Source: Thalassomonas viridans (GTDB taxonomy: Bacteria; Pseudomonadota; Gammaproteobacteria; Enterobacterales; Alteromonadaceae). Taken from it: 64,000 bases of DNA. The translations under genes and the position numbers were made by a program. The notes under the pieces were generated by a model that made no database searches, had not been told where the DNA came from, and saw only the letters and a list, made by a program, of their open reading frames with translations. The stretch spans positions 6,324,001-6,388,000 of the forward strand of contig NZ_CP059733.1 of assembly GCF_000948985.2 (NCBI RefSeq). Reading direction: 5' to 3'. Shown here piece after piece: positions 25,659 to 35,622 of the stretch; the first letter of the stretch is position 1, and each line of letters starts with the position of its first letter.

Positions 25659-27077
25659 ATGAGCCTTAACTTACGGATATTCCTGGCTTACTTCCTGATC
25701 CTCGGCGTTGCCGTCTACCTGTTGCTGGATGTGTTTATGTCGGAATTAAAACCCGGCATGCGCCAGTCGACGGAAGACACCCTGGTGGATATGTCGAATC
25801 TACTGGCGGAAGTGGTGACGCAGGAGTACCTGAACACGCCGGGGGATTTGCAAAATTTTTCTGCGGATATGGACAGGTTCCTGCAACGCTCCTATAAGGC
25901 GAAAATCTCCTCCATAGATAAGCAAACCAGCGATATCCGCATTTATATTACCGACGCCGGCGGCATAGTGAAATACGACTCCACCGGGCTGGATGTCGGC
26001 AAAGACTACTCCCGCTGGAACGATGTTTACCTGACCTTGCGCGGACAATACGGCGCCAGGAGCACCAAGTCGGATCCCGATAATGAATTCAGCACGGTTA
26101 TGCATGTGGCCGCCCCCCTGATGCTGGATAAAGAAATCATAGGAGTATTGACGGTCGCCAAACCCAATGTCACGGTACAGCCCTTTATTGATATGGCGCG
26201 CACGAATATCCAGCAGCGGGGACTTTCCCTGGTACTACTGTCGCTGATCGCCGCATTGACCCTATCTTTCTGGCTTACCCGCTCCATCCGCAAACTGGTG
26301 AATTACGCCGCCACCATCAGCCGAGGGCAACAAACTAAGGTGCCGGACTTAAGGGAAACGGAATTGGCCAAGCTAGCCGCCGCCATAGATAATATGCGCC
26401 GCGAACTCGAAGGCAAAGATTATGTGGAAAAGTACGTGCATGCCCTCACCCATGAGCTAAAAAGCCCGGTTTCCGCCATCAAAGGCGCCAGCGAGATCTT
26501 AACCCCACAAATGCCGGCGGATGACCAGGCCAGGTTCGTCGGCAATATCCGGTATGAAGCACAGCGCATAGATGAAATGATCAACCGCCTGCTGGCCCTG
26601 GTGACGGTAGAAAAGCAGGATGCTTTAGAAAATGTCGAGCGTTTTGATTTGATCCCGGTGATCAAACAGGTCATCGCCGGCAAACAAGTGGCTAAACCTG
26701 AAATGACAATAAGCACACAAATGCCGTCTGAGCTCTTTATTTCGGGAGACAGCTTCCTGTTGATGCAGGCCATAGACAACCTGCTGCAAAATGCCCTTGA
26801 TTTTAGCCCAAAAGGCAGCACTGTCTCTATATCTGTCCTGCCGGGAGCACCCGTCAGCATAGTTATCCGCGACCAGGGCTGCGGCATTCCCGCTTATGCT
26901 TTGGATAAGGTTTTTGAACGTTTTTATTCCCTGCCCCGCCCGGGATCCCAAAAAAAGAGCTCGGGACTCGGGCTTTGTTTTGTCAAACAGATAGCCGATT
27001 TACATTGGGGGAATATTAAGCTCAGCAATAATGAAGCAGGCGGTGTCAGCGCCAGCTTAACCCTTAATCTGAAATAG
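25659..27077 (+). CDS. creC: CreC, sensor histidine kinase
   Basis: A 472-residue inner-membrane kinase: helix 1 (about 6-26), a periplasmic domain (about 27-180), helix 2 (about 188-207), HAMP, then HisKA with HALTHELKSPVSAIKG and an HATPase with a N-box QNALDFSPKG and GLGLCFVKQ. The layout and N terminus (LRIFLAYFLILGVAVYLLLDVF) match CreC. It begins directly after creB and is followed by creD 116 bp later. The periplasmic stimulus is unknown. Confidence 0.87.
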   Translation: MSLNLRIFLAYFLILGVAVYLLLDVFMSELKPGMRQSTEDTLVDMSNLLAEVVTQEYLNTPGDLQNFSADMDRFLQRSYKAKISSIDKQTSDIRIYITDAGGIVKYDSTGLDVGKDYSRWNDVYLTLRGQYGARSTKSDPDNEFSTVMHVAAPLMLDKEIIGVLTVAKPNVTVQPFIDMARTNIQQRGLSLVLLSLIAALTLSFWLTRSIRKLVNYAATISRGQQTKVPDLRETELAKLAAAIDNMRRELEGKDYVEKYVHALTHELKSPVSAIKGASEILTPQMPADDQARFVGNIRYEAQRIDEMINRLLALVTVEKQDALENVERFDLIPVIKQVIAGKQVAKPEMTISTQMPSELFISGDSFLLMQAIDNLLQNALDFSPKGSTVSISVLPGAPVSIVIRDQGCGIPAYALDKVFERFYSLPRPGSQKKSSGLGLCFVKQIADLHWGNIKLSNNEAGGVSASLTLNLK

Positions 27078-27162
27078 CCGACAACAGGCCCTAAGATAAT
27101 AAAAACGGATATTTTGGCAAAGCACACACAAAACACATAATCCCCCCACATAAGCGACCTAT

Positions 27163-27185
27163 CCTGAAGCAAAATGACCTTCAGG
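27163..27185. promoter_or_regulatory. Hairpin overlapping the creD ribosome binding site
   Basis: CCTGAAG (27163-27169) and CTTCAGG (27179-27185) form a 7-bp stem whose right arm covers part of the CAGGAG Shine-Dalgarno of creD. If formed in the mRNA it could limit creD translation. No TTCAC-type cre tag was recognised nearby. Confidence 0.3.
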
Positions 27186-27193
27186 AGTGCCTT

Positions 27194-28591
27194 ATGCAGA
27201 AAAACTTATCGATAAAACTTGCCGTCATCGGCTTTGTCAGCCTGCTGTTATTGATCCCGCTGACGATGATTTCCGGGAAAATTACCGAAAGATCGGAGTT
27301 TTTATTCCAGGCCAAACAGGATGTCAGCCAGAGCTGGACCGGCAAACAGACGGTCATGACTGCCCTGGTGGTTTTTCCCTATGAAGTTGACCAGGAAGTC
27401 ACCCTGGTGGATAAGATCACCCGGAAGAAAACCTTACATATCAGCAGGGTTGCCAGGCATAAATTGCTTATCCCCGACAGTATCAATATCCAGGCCGGTA
27501 TCTCAAACGATATACGCCAAAAAGGCATCTATAAGATCCCCGTTTACACCGGCAAGCTGAACATATCCGGGATCATCAACCCCGCCAGCTGGCAGAACAT
27601 GATCAGGGAGATAGAAAAAGAAGCGGCCGGCGGCAGCATAGGCCGGCCTTACCTGACCACCACGGTTTCCGATCCCAGGGGCATCAACAGTATTCCCTCC
27701 CTGAGCTGGCAAGGCAAGACGCTCCCCTTTCTACCGGGCAGCAAACTGGCGGAAAACAACCAAGGGTTGCATGCCTACCTGCCGGATACTGGGCACAAGC
27801 TTGGCCCGATCAACTTTGACTTTCAGTTGGAACTAAGGGGCATGCAGACCCTCTCCTTTATTCCCGCCGGCCGGGAGGCCGAAGTAAACGCCAGTTCATC
27901 ATGGCCCCATCCGCAGTTCACCGGGGCATTTTTGCCGGTTGTCCGGGAAATCAGCCAAAACGGCTACCGGGCAAGCTGGAAAATCACTTCTTTTGCCAGC
28001 AATATCGGCGACAAGGTCAGCCAGTGTGAAAGCGGTGCTTGTGAAGCCTTGTTTACCAGTGATTTCGGCGTCAAACATATCGAAGCGGTGGATATTTATC
28101 TGCAATCGGAACGTTCGGTAAAATACGGCATGCTGTTTATCGGCTTAAGTTTTATCAGCTTCTTTATCTTTGAAATCATGATGAAACTACCGATACATCC
28201 GATCCAATACAGCCTGGTGGGCTTTGCCATCGCCATCTTTTATTTGTTGCTGATCTCCCTGTCCGAACATATCCCGTTTGTACTGGCCTACCTGACGGCG
28301 TCCCTTGCCTGCACGGCTTTGCTATTATGCTACCTGCGCTATGTGCTGGCGGGCTTTAAGCAGGCACTGGTATTTTCCGCCTTACTGCTGCTCCTGTACG
28401 GCATCTTGTATATCATCATCAGCGCCGAAGACCTGGCCCTGGTTATGGGCGCCCTGTTAACCTTTATTGCCCTGGCATTGATTATGTTCACCACCCGCCA
28501 CATCAACTGGTACCAGGTAGGGGAACAAGTCAACAGCAGGCACAATAACCGGTTAAGTACCGGGGAAGAAAGCGGCGGGGAAGCGCAATAA
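27194..28591 (+). CDS. creD: CreD inner-membrane protein
   Basis: CreD is the best known output of CreBC; loss or overexpression alters colicin and beta-lactam responses. The 465-residue protein begins with one helix (MQKNLSIKLAVIGFVSLLLLIP), has a large periplasmic domain (about 30-310) and then six or so helices in the C-terminal third, with family motifs TERSEFLFQAKQDVSQSW and EPFVLAY-like EHIPFVLAYLTAS. Its Shine-Dalgarno overlaps a hairpin. It is followed by vanZ with a gap of one base. Confidence 0.88.
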   Translation: MQKNLSIKLAVIGFVSLLLLIPLTMISGKITERSEFLFQAKQDVSQSWTGKQTVMTALVVFPYEVDQEVTLVDKITRKKTLHISRVARHKLLIPDSINIQAGISNDIRQKGIYKIPVYTGKLNISGIINPASWQNMIREIEKEAAGGSIGRPYLTTTVSDPRGINSIPSLSWQGKTLPFLPGSKLAENNQGLHAYLPDTGHKLGPINFDFQLELRGMQTLSFIPAGREAEVNASSSWPHPQFTGAFLPVVREISQNGYRASWKITSFASNIGDKVSQCESGACEALFTSDFGVKHIEAVDIYLQSERSVKYGMLFIGLSFISFFIFEIMMKLPIHPIQYSLVGFAIAIFYLLLISLSEHIPFVLAYLTASLACTALLLCYLRYVLAGFKQALVFSALLLLLYGILYIIISAEDLALVMGALLTFIALALIMFTTRHINWYQVGEQVNSRHNNRLSTGEESGGEAQ

Positions 28592-28592
28592 C

Positions 28593-28964
28593 ATGTTACG
28601 TATCGTACCGGCTTTGCTCTGCTTTGTTTTTATCTGCTGGAATATCCTGGAAGCCAACAGCGCCGGCAACAATATCTTTTTCGAGCTGGTGCGTTCGCTC
28701 CCCTATGGAGATAAATTAGGGCACCTGGTGTTATACGGCACCTTAAGCCTGCTGACCATAATCGCCTTTAACCACAGATGTGTTCAGGTTAAGGGCTACC
28801 CGCTGCCGCTTGGCGCCCTGGTGGTGTTAGCCCTGGCGCTTGCCGAAGAACTGAGCCAGCTGTTTTTAAGCAACAGAACCTTTGATATGGCGGATATCAG
28901 CGCAGATATTGCAGGGATAGTCATCTTCACTCTGCTTTTGAATAAGTGCAGGGCAAAACAATAA
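28593..28964 (+). CDS. VanZ-family membrane protein
   Basis: A 123-residue protein with four predicted helices and VanZ motifs: DKLGHLVLYGTLSL near the first loop and ALAEELSQLFLSNRTFDMADISADIAGI in the third helix. VanZ proteins give low-level teicoplanin resistance in Gram-positives; in Gram-negatives the role is unknown. It begins one base after the creD stop, so it is in the cre operon and would be induced with creD, suggesting an envelope-stress function. Confidence 0.82.
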   Translation: MLRIVPALLCFVFICWNILEANSAGNNIFFELVRSLPYGDKLGHLVLYGTLSLLTIIAFNHRCVQVKGYPLPLGALVVLALALAEELSQLFLSNRTFDMADISADIAGIVIFTLLLNKCRAKQ

Positions 28965-29226
28965 CCTCAAGCGCCCTAGCCGGGAGCGGCCTGACACGGC
29001 CGCTAACTGGCAAATCCCCAACCTTGTCCTAAGCTAGTTTAAGTTGTAAAAACCGCTACCGCTATTTATTCATCCCCGGGAGTCCCCCAGGAATGATAAG
29101 GCTAGTTAACGGGATATTGAAAGCAGGGAGCCGTCACTGTTTTTCTCCCTGGCTCTGCGCTTTATCCCTTGTTCTTTTCCCGGCACGGCAGAGCCCGGTT
29201 ATTTAATATGCCTATGAATTTCTGAC

Positions 29227-29757
29227 ATGAAACCTTTATTGACCCTTACCGGTCTGCTTTTGTGTTGCTTATGCCTTAAGCCCTTTTTGTCCGTCGCGGC
29301 AACGACCGTAACGGCAGAGAATGAAGAGTCGGTCAAGGCCGCCATGCTGTTAAAATTTCCGTTATTCGTTTACTGGCCGAAACAAGTGCAAACAAAACGA
29401 CAGCGCCTGGGACTTTGCGTATTAGGTTCAAAAAACCTTAAAAACGCTTTATACCGGATATCCCTGTCAAGCGATCAGGCATACCATTTTTACCTGCTCG
29501 ACAAGATTTCCGAACTCAGCGACAGCTGCCATATTTTATTTATCGATAAATCAAAACGCGCCTTGTTAAGCTATATTTTAGGGCAGGTTCAAAACAAACC
29601 GGTATTGACGGTGAGCGATATCGACGATTTTGCCGAATCCGGGGGCATTATCCAGATTTCCAACATAGGCTCGCGCCTGACAATCGAAATCAACATAGAC
29701 GCCGCCGTCAGCGCTGACTTAAAAATAAGCTCGGTTTTACTCAACCTCAGTCAATGA
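29227..29757 (+). CDS. YfiR-family periplasmic regulator
   Basis: A 176-residue periplasmic protein with a signal peptide (about 1-24). The DUF4154/YfiR fold is indicated by KAAMLLKFPLFVYWPKQ, LGLCVLGSKNLKNAL and the end GGIIQISNIGSRLTIEINIDAAVSADLKISSVLLNL. In Pseudomonas YfiR binds the periplasmic domain of the diguanylate cyclase YfiN and holds it inactive, released by redox or envelope stress. Here the neighbour 74 bp downstream is a CHASE8 hybrid kinase, the same type of sensor domain, so YfiR probably regulates the kinase. Confidence 0.82.
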   Translation: MKPLLTLTGLLLCCLCLKPFLSVAATTVTAENEESVKAAMLLKFPLFVYWPKQVQTKRQRLGLCVLGSKNLKNALYRISLSSDQAYHFYLLDKISELSDSCHILFIDKSKRALLSYILGQVQNKPVLTVSDIDDFAESGGIIQISNIGSRLTIEINIDAAVSADLKISSVLLNLSQ

Positions 29758-29830
29758 AAGTATTTTTATGCCATGCAGGCAAGCCGGCTGAAACAGGTAT
29801 CTACAACACCAGATCCCGGGATATGAGTAA

Positions 29831-32692
29831 ATGAAATTTATTGCTCCCCTCAGGCTAAACAGTATCCGCAGTAAAATATTAGTTTTTACTCTGTTAGTGG
29901 TATTTGCCGCCACCATTTCGGTAGAACTGGTCATGCTGCATTTTCACGGCGATACCCTGTCAAGTTCGACCATGAACCTGGCGGTCTCCAAAACCGAGTT
30001 TATCGCCTCCAACAGCGCCGCCATGCTGATTTTTAATGATCAGGCCGCCGTAAAAAACCTGTGGCAAAATATCCGCCAGGATCCCCAGATCCTGCAAACC
30101 GACATCTACAAATACAATAACAACACGGACAAGCTCAGCTTATTTTCCCGTTATACCAAAGCACAAATAGCGGCCTTTGACGGACAAAGCGCACTGGACA
30201 ACCGCCAGCAACAAAGTGAAAACTTCATCAGCGTATCCCGCCTGGTGCAGGTCCCGGGTAAAACCGTCGGCCTGGTACGGCTCTACTACGACACCCAGGC
30301 ACTAAAAGAACACCAGCAGCAAACCTATGGTATTTTACTGCTCGGCCTGGTGATCGCCTCCGGAGTGACCTTTTTGCTTTCCGGATTATTGCTTAAACCT
30401 TTCACCCGCCCCATAGACTCCCTGGTGGCCGGCACCAAGAATATCGCCTCTTCCCGGGATTATTCGGTGCGGGTCAGTAAAACCAGCCGGGACGAGATGG
30501 GGGAGCTGGCAGATAACTTCAACAAAATGATGGACGTCATAGAATTAAAACACCAGCAGCAAAATGCCAAGGAACTGGAGATCCAGCAACTCAATAAAAC
30601 CCTGGAAACCCGGGTATACGAGCGCACCCTGGCACTGGAAGACGCCAAACAAAAAGCCGAAGCCGCCAACCAGGCAAAAAGTAACTTTCTCGCCAATATG
30701 AGCCATGAGATCCGCACCCCCATGAACGGCGTCCTGGGTATGCTGGGCCTGTTGCTTAATTCCGAGCTGCCGAAGGAATATAAACATAAGTTGTCCATAG
30801 CCAAAATCAGCGCCGACTCCTTGCTGAGCCTGATTAACGATATTCTCGACTTCTCCAAGATCGAAGCAGGTAAACTGACCCTGGAAACCCTGGATTTCGA
30901 TCTGGTGGCCACCCTGGAAGCTGTGGTTCAATCCGTGGCTTTTCGGGCAGACGAAAAATATCTCGAACTTATACTGGATATCACAGAAGTCATCCACCCC
31001 TGGGTGAGAGGCGATCCGCTGAGAATCAAACAGATTTTGCTTAACCTGATCGGCAACGCGATAAAGTTTACCGATCAGGGCAAGATCACCATCAAGGCCA
31101 GGTTAAGCGCCCGGGATCAGGATAGCTGGCTGTTCGAGTGCAGCGTCACCGACACCGGCATAGGCATAGATCCCGAACAGCTTAAACAACTGTTTGCCTC
31201 TTTTACCCAGGTTGATGCCTCCATCACCAGGCAATATGGCGGTACCGGGCTGGGACTGGCCATCAGCAAAAAACTGTGTGAACTGATGTCGGGGGAAATA
31301 ACCGTCAACAGCAACAAAGGCCAGGGCAGTTGTTTCGAGTTTTACCTGCTCCTGGAACAAAGCAGGCAGAAAAAAGATATGCCGGCCAGAGATATCAGTG
31401 CTTTAAAAATACTCCTGGTTGACGGCAACAGCGCCAATTTGGCGGTAGTGCAGGCTCAGTTACAGCAATGGCGGGCTAAAGTAACCAGCGCGGATAGTGC
31501 CGGTGAGGCCATAGCTTTATGTGGCGGACCTGAGCAGCAAGGACGGTTTGATATTGCCATTCTCGACCGGCCGGTGGCCAAAATACCGGATAACGAGTTT
31601 TGCCGCTTCGTTCGGGATAACCGCAGTTATGACGATATGATCCTGATACTGCTCACCTCCGCCTCGGATAAAACCCAGAGCCGTGACCTGACACCCTGGC
31701 GGATCAATGAAGTGCTCACTAAGCCCGTACTGCCCTCTGAGCTGTTTAATATGCTCGCCATACAGGCGGTTAATAAACTTCAGCTTACGGGGGCCGCATG
31801 CCCGGTAACGTCAATCCCTGCACAAGAAAAAATACCGGTCTCTCCATTCTCCTGGCCCAAAGGGACAAGAATACTCCTGGTTGACGATAATGAAATCAAT
31901 CAACTGGTATTGCAGGGGTTACTCAATGAAATTGAACTCGATTGCGAATTTGCCGATCACGGCGCCGAAGCGCTGGCCATATTAAACAGCCAAACCCCGG
32001 ACAGCTATTATTCGCTGATTTTTATGGACTGCCAGATGCCGGTGATGGACGGTTATGAAGCCTCCAGGAAAATACGCCTTGGCATGGCCGGTACGGCGGC
32101 CGCCACCACGCCTATTATTGCCATGACCGCCAACGCCCTGGTGGGAGATAAAAAGAAATGCCTGGATGCCGGCATGGACGACTATATCAGCAAGCCGGTT
32201 TCCACCGGCGAATTGCTGCGGGTACTGAAATTATGGCTGCTGCACATATTGCCGGACGATGAAACCGAACCTGTGGATGTCACACAAACAAGCGGGCAAA
32301 CGACATCGACAGCTCCCGCCGACATCCCGGCGGGGTTATTGATCCCTGCCGGCATAAAGACCAAGATTTTTGCCGGCCATAACAACCCGGCTTTTCAAAA
32401 CACAGGTTTCTGCCTGGAATTATTAGGCCTGTATATTGAAGATTACCGCCATGTGGTGACCCAGCTGCAAAACTATTTAACCTCGAACGAACATGACAGG
32501 CTGCAAAAGCTGGTGCACAAGCTTAAGGGCACCAGCGGCAGCCTGGGCCTGAGCCAGGTGCATGAAAAAGCGGTGGAAATAGATCTGCTGTTAAAAAACA
32601 ACCAGGCACCGGACGAAAAACAGTTTCAAACCTTCCTGGCGCTGATCAGCCAGTCGATAGCGGACTGCGAAGCCATTATCGCGGCAAACTGA
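29831..32692 (+). CDS. CHASE8-HAMP hybrid histidine kinase with two receivers and Hpt
   Basis: A 953-residue sensor kinase. The order is helix 1 (about 17-37), CHASE8-type periplasmic domain (38-160), helix 2 (about 168-188), HAMP (190-245), coiled coil, HisKA with His292 in [13 protein letters not shown], HATPase (about 390-505), receiver 1 (about 518-640), receiver 2 (about 675-800, Asp733 in [12 protein letters not shown]) and Hpt (His896 in [11 protein letters not shown]). Receiver 1 has LVDGNSAN, lacking the second acidic pocket residue, and its Asp579 is followed by RPV, so it may be degenerate. It follows a YfiR gene. Confidence 0.88.
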   Translation: MKFIAPLRLNSIRSKILVFTLLVVFAATISVELVMLHFHGDTLSSSTMNLAVSKTEFIASNSAAMLIFNDQAAVKNLWQNIRQDPQILQTDIYKYNNNTDKLSLFSRYTKAQIAAFDGQSALDNRQQQSENFISVSRLVQVPGKTVGLVRLYYDTQALKEHQQQTYGILLLGLVIASGVTFLLSGLLLKPFTRPIDSLVAGTKNIASSRDYSVRVSKTSRDEMGELADNFNKMMDVIELKHQQQNAKELEIQQLNKTLETRVYERTLALEDAKQKAEAANQAKSNFLANMSHEIRTPMNGVLGMLGLLLNSELPKEYKHKLSIAKISADSLLSLINDILDFSKIEAGKLTLETLDFDLVATLEAVVQSVAFRADEKYLELILDITEVIHPWVRGDPLRIKQILLNLIGNAIKFTDQGKITIKARLSARDQDSWLFECSVTDTGIGIDPEQLKQLFASFTQVDASITRQYGGTGLGLAISKKLCELMSGEITVNSNKGQGSCFEFYLLLEQSRQKKDMPARDISALKILLVDGNSANLAVVQAQLQQWRAKVTSADSAGEAIALCGGPEQQGRFDIAILDRPVAKIPDNEFCRFVRDNRSYDDMILILLTSASDKTQSRDLTPWRINEVLTKPVLPSELFNMLAIQAVNKLQLTGAACPVTSIPAQEKIPVSPFSWPKGTRILLVDDNEINQLVLQGLLNEIELDCEFADHGAEALAILNSQTPDSYYSLIFMDCQMPVMDGYEASRKIRLGMAGTAAATTPIIAMTANALVGDKKKCLDAGMDDYISKPVSTGELLRVLKLWLLHILPDDETEPVDVTQTSGQTTSTAPADIPAGLLIPAGIKTKIFAGHNNPAFQNTGFCLELLGLYIEDYRHVVTQLQNYLTSNEHDRLQKLVHKLKGTSGSLGLSQVHEKAVEIDLLLKNNQAPDEKQFQTFLALISQSIADCEAIIAAN

Positions 32693-32716
32693 CATCCAGT
32701 TTTCCCCAGCCTGAAC

Positions 32717-34816
32717 TCACTGTAATACTTGGTATAAACGTATATTACCTTCGATATGCTCTTTTACCGCAACGGATAACTCATGTCCGGCATTCACATC
32801 GTAATTCCAGATAAACCGGCCTTGCATAATCAGCTCGGGAGCCGTTTCACCGGGCCGGTAGCGCCAGATAAAATCCCTGTGCCCTGAGCGGCTTTTCCAG
32901 TACAGGGTCTCACCGACCATACGGATATCGGAGATATTAGTGCTTTGCTGTCCGGTTAATGCCGCCTGCTCAAGCAGCTGCGCCGCATTTAATAGCTCGC
33001 CGCCGACCGAGTAGAGGCGCTTGTTTTTAAACAGCCACCACATGTGTTTATCCGCCTGGTAAAATACATTATCCGCCTCTAACTGAAACTCGGCAATTTT
33101 ATCCCCGGATAGCTGATAATACCTGAGATAGCTGCCGTCAAAGCTGAAGATCTTCTCCCTGCTGAGCCAGCCGAAGCCGACGGGTAAGTTAGCTGTCGCC
33201 AGCTCAAAGCTTTGCACCAGGCCGTTGCGGTTATAGATATAGGCGCCGTTATCCCGGTTGGTTAAAATCAGGCTTAAATCCGGGCTCCAGCGGACAAATT
33301 TCACCTTATCGTAATTATCAAACTGCGATAGCTGTTTGACCCGGCCGTCTTCATGCAGGTAGATCTGGCAGAAACCACCGCGACGCGACATAAAGGCGGT
33401 TTCCCCCAGGGCGTTGCTCACCGGCAGATAATCCAGGCTGGTGCTGGAAAACACCGGCAGATTGTCCTTATCCCGGATATTAACCTGCCAGTTCTCCACC
33501 GTAGCATACAGGTTTCCCTTATGGTCGGCGGCAATGGCTGAAAAAATGCCCCCGGCGGTCTGAGCGATACTTTGCTGATTGCCGTCCTGATCGACACTCA
33601 CCAGCCCCTGGTGCTTGGATTGATCGTTTATCAGCAAATGCTGGTTTTTCCTGTCAAAAGCAGCAAATTTCACCGGATAGTCCCAGCTTAAATACGAAAT
33701 GCCGGATTTATCGATTAAACGGCTGCGGTAGTCTGCATCTACCGTGATATAAAAAATCCTGTCCTGCCAGGCTTTTACCCCAGCCCTAAGCCGCTCCCCC
33801 GGATTGAGCGCCAAAGAGATTTCGGTAAAAGTCCCCGCAGACACCTGATATTGAAATACCCGGTAGATCCCGGCATTGCGGTAGATAGCAACCAGCCGAT
33901 CGTCATTAAGCCAGATCAGGGAGCCGACATAATCACATGCCACCTGCGGCGATTTAGTGATCTCCTCCCCCCACACATCCCTGATGCTGAGTAAGCAGCC
34001 ATTATCTTTTAACTGCCATAAGGCCAGGCTGTCCCCTTTGCCGGACCAGGCCGGATAAAACAAGCGGTCCGGACTTTCAAGCACAGGGACCGGCTCGCTA
34101 TTTTTTTCTTTACGCCATAGCTGATGGGCATCTTTGATATAAACAATACTGTCATCGAAGGGATGCGGCGCAGGCCAGCTTTCCAGCCCGAGATCTGTGG
34201 TCAGGTCAACCGAGGCATAACTTAAAGCCTGTTCCGGCTGGCCGGAAAAATAGGCGATAGTACTAAAACCAAGCAAGAGCAGGACCAGGGTAGTCAGCAT
34301 CAGCGGCAAGCGTTTTTCCCGCCAGCTAGCTTTTACCCCTTTATCAGCCGGAATATCCGACAACGCTTGTTCTTGTACTTGCCAGGTTGTTTCGGATTCG
34401 CCACTTTTTGCCCCTGTGCCTTCGGCATCACAACTTTTTACCTCACACTTCTCTACCTCACACCTTTCCACCTCACACTTCTCTACCTCACAAACAAAGC
34501 GATAACCCTTTTTCGGGAAGGTTTTAATGATCTGCGCCTGCCTGGGGGGATCCCTGAGCACTTTACGTAACTTGGTCAGCAACTGGTAAATGCTGTTTTC
34601 TTCCACCACGGTATCCGGCCATAACGCCGCGCTTAAGGCTTCTTTGGCAAGAACCCGATCCCGGCTTTCGATCAGCAACAGTAATAATGCCGCTACCTGG
34701 GGTTCGAGTTTTTGTGTCGCCTGCTCGTCAACATGCCTGAGGGTGTCCTGCCGGCAATCAAATACCCAGTGTAAAAAGTGATATTTTTCGGCGGAAGCAG
34801 ACATAGAACCATGCAA
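32717..34816 (-). CDS. ToxR/CadC-like membrane-anchored transcriptional regulator
   Basis: A 699-residue protein with an N-terminal PhoB-type winged helix (about 13-107; EENSIYQLLTKLRKVLRD and IIKTFPKKGYRFVCEVE), one membrane helix (about 172-192, LMLTTLVLLLLGFSTIAYFSG) and a large periplasmic TolB/beta-propeller-like domain. This is the CadC/ToxR layout: a DNA-binding regulator that senses the periplasm directly. Between DNA-binding domain and membrane it has four 5-residue repeats of the CEVEK type (residues 109-128). It is convergent with the hybrid kinase and divergent from the NTF2-like gene. The start may also be Met4. Confidence 0.82.
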   Translation of the reverse strand: MHGSMSASAEKYHFLHWVFDCRQDTLRHVDEQATQKLEPQVAALLLLLIESRDRVLAKEALSAALWPDTVVEENSIYQLLTKLRKVLRDPPRQAQIIKTFPKKGYRFVCEVEKCEVERCEVEKCEVKSCDAEGTGAKSGESETTWQVQEQALSDIPADKGVKASWREKRLPLMLTTLVLLLLGFSTIAYFSGQPEQALSYASVDLTTDLGLESWPAPHPFDDSIVYIKDAHQLWRKEKNSEPVPVLESPDRLFYPAWSGKGDSLALWQLKDNGCLLSIRDVWGEEITKSPQVACDYVGSLIWLNDDRLVAIYRNAGIYRVFQYQVSAGTFTEISLALNPGERLRAGVKAWQDRIFYITVDADYRSRLIDKSGISYLSWDYPVKFAAFDRKNQHLLINDQSKHQGLVSVDQDGNQQSIAQTAGGIFSAIAADHKGNLYATVENWQVNIRDKDNLPVFSSTSLDYLPVSNALGETAFMSRRGGFCQIYLHEDGRVKQLSQFDNYDKVKFVRWSPDLSLILTNRDNGAYIYNRNGLVQSFELATANLPVGFGWLSREKIFSFDGSYLRYYQLSGDKIAEFQLEADNVFYQADKHMWWLFKNKRLYSVGGELLNAAQLLEQAALTGQQSTNISDIRMVGETLYWKSRSGHRDFIWRYRPGETAPELIMQGRFIWNYDVNAGHELSVAVKEHIEGNIRLYQVLQ
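34433..34492 (-). repeat. Four 15-bp tandem repeats in the ToxR-like gene
   Basis: Four units of 15 bp encode CEVEK, CEVER, CEVEK and CEVKS, followed by another Cys. They lie in the linker between winged helix and membrane helix. Such in-frame repeats may vary in number between strains and add clustered cysteines that could form disulfides or bind metal. Confidence 0.75.
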
Positions 34817-34968
34817 ATAAGGATAAAGGCTGAAAATAACCTTTTTCAGCCTTAAGTCAATGAAAATAAGCTTTCGAAAGCTTTTTTCAGAAAACCTTCA
34901 GAAAAATATTCCTGTAAAAAGGTTTAAATAACGGCATATTTTACTTTCCGGCACATCAAGGAAAACCT

Positions 34969-35439
34969 ATGAAACCTATTTACGCCATCACTTTTTTAAT
35001 CTCTGTCTCATTACCCCTAAAAGCAGTAGCCTCAGACCAAATAAACCAGGAAGATAAACGGGCGATAACCGAGGCGACCAGAAGCTATATTGTCTCACAG
35101 CACATAAGTTCAAAAGAGCTGATGGCGGGCTCCCTACACCCCGAGCTTGCCAAAAGAACCTATTGGCGCCAAAAGAACGGAAAAGAATTCATCATGGAAA
35201 CCAGCCGGGACACTATGCTGAAGGTTGCCGAAAGCTATAACCGGCAGGGAGATAAGTTTCCGAAAAATCCCAGGGTTGAAATAGAAGTACTCGATATAGA
35301 CCAAAGGGCCGCTTCGGTAAAGCTCACCGCAGATGACTGGATTGATTATATGCACCTGATAAAAACCGCCGAAGGGCAATGGCAAATCCTCAACGTCCTG
35401 TGGCAATACCATGACACAGGCAAACACTCAAGCAAGTGA
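34969..35439 (+). CDS. Secreted NTF2-like (lumazine-binding-type) protein
   Basis: A 156-residue protein with a signal peptide (about 1-21, ending VAS). Its pattern is that of the NTF2-like/DUF4440-type fold: helical N terminus (AITEATRSYIVSQHISSKELMAGSLHPELAKR), then strands ending ADDWIDYMHLIKTAEGQWQILNVLWQYH. Enzymatic residues are not evident. It is divergent from the ToxR-like regulator with 152 bp between, and could be its target. A terminator follows. Confidence 0.7.
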   Translation: MKPIYAITFLISVSLPLKAVASDQINQEDKRAITEATRSYIVSQHISSKELMAGSLHPELAKRTYWRQKNGKEFIMETSRDTMLKVAESYNRQGDKFPKNPRVEIEVLDIDQRAASVKLTADDWIDYMHLIKTAEGQWQILNVLWQYHDTGKHSSK

Positions 35440-35536
35440 CCGGGAAGCCATAAGGTACTTTCCCTGAAAGGCTCATTCCTGCCCGCAGCAACACGGTATT
35501 AAGACCGAGGGATCTTTCGTGACACCAGGGCCTGTT

Positions 35537-35567
35537 AAAGCTATGAATACCTATTCATAGCTTTTTT
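35537..35567 (+). terminator. Rho-independent terminator after the NTF2-like gene
   Basis: AAAGCTATGAATA (35537-35549), then CC, then TATTCATAGCTTT (35552-35564) and further T residues. The stem is 13 bp with a tiny central loop. Confidence 0.85.
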
Positions 35568-35622
35568 CTCTTTTTATGGTGTTATAGTAAGCGGTCAAAA
35601 AATAACAACATGGAGTAGCTTA

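Noticed and set aside
28986..29003. GCGGCC TGACAC GGCCGC hairpin after vanZ
   Set aside because: Six-bp GC stem without a T tract. It may help end the cre transcript but is too short for a terminator call.
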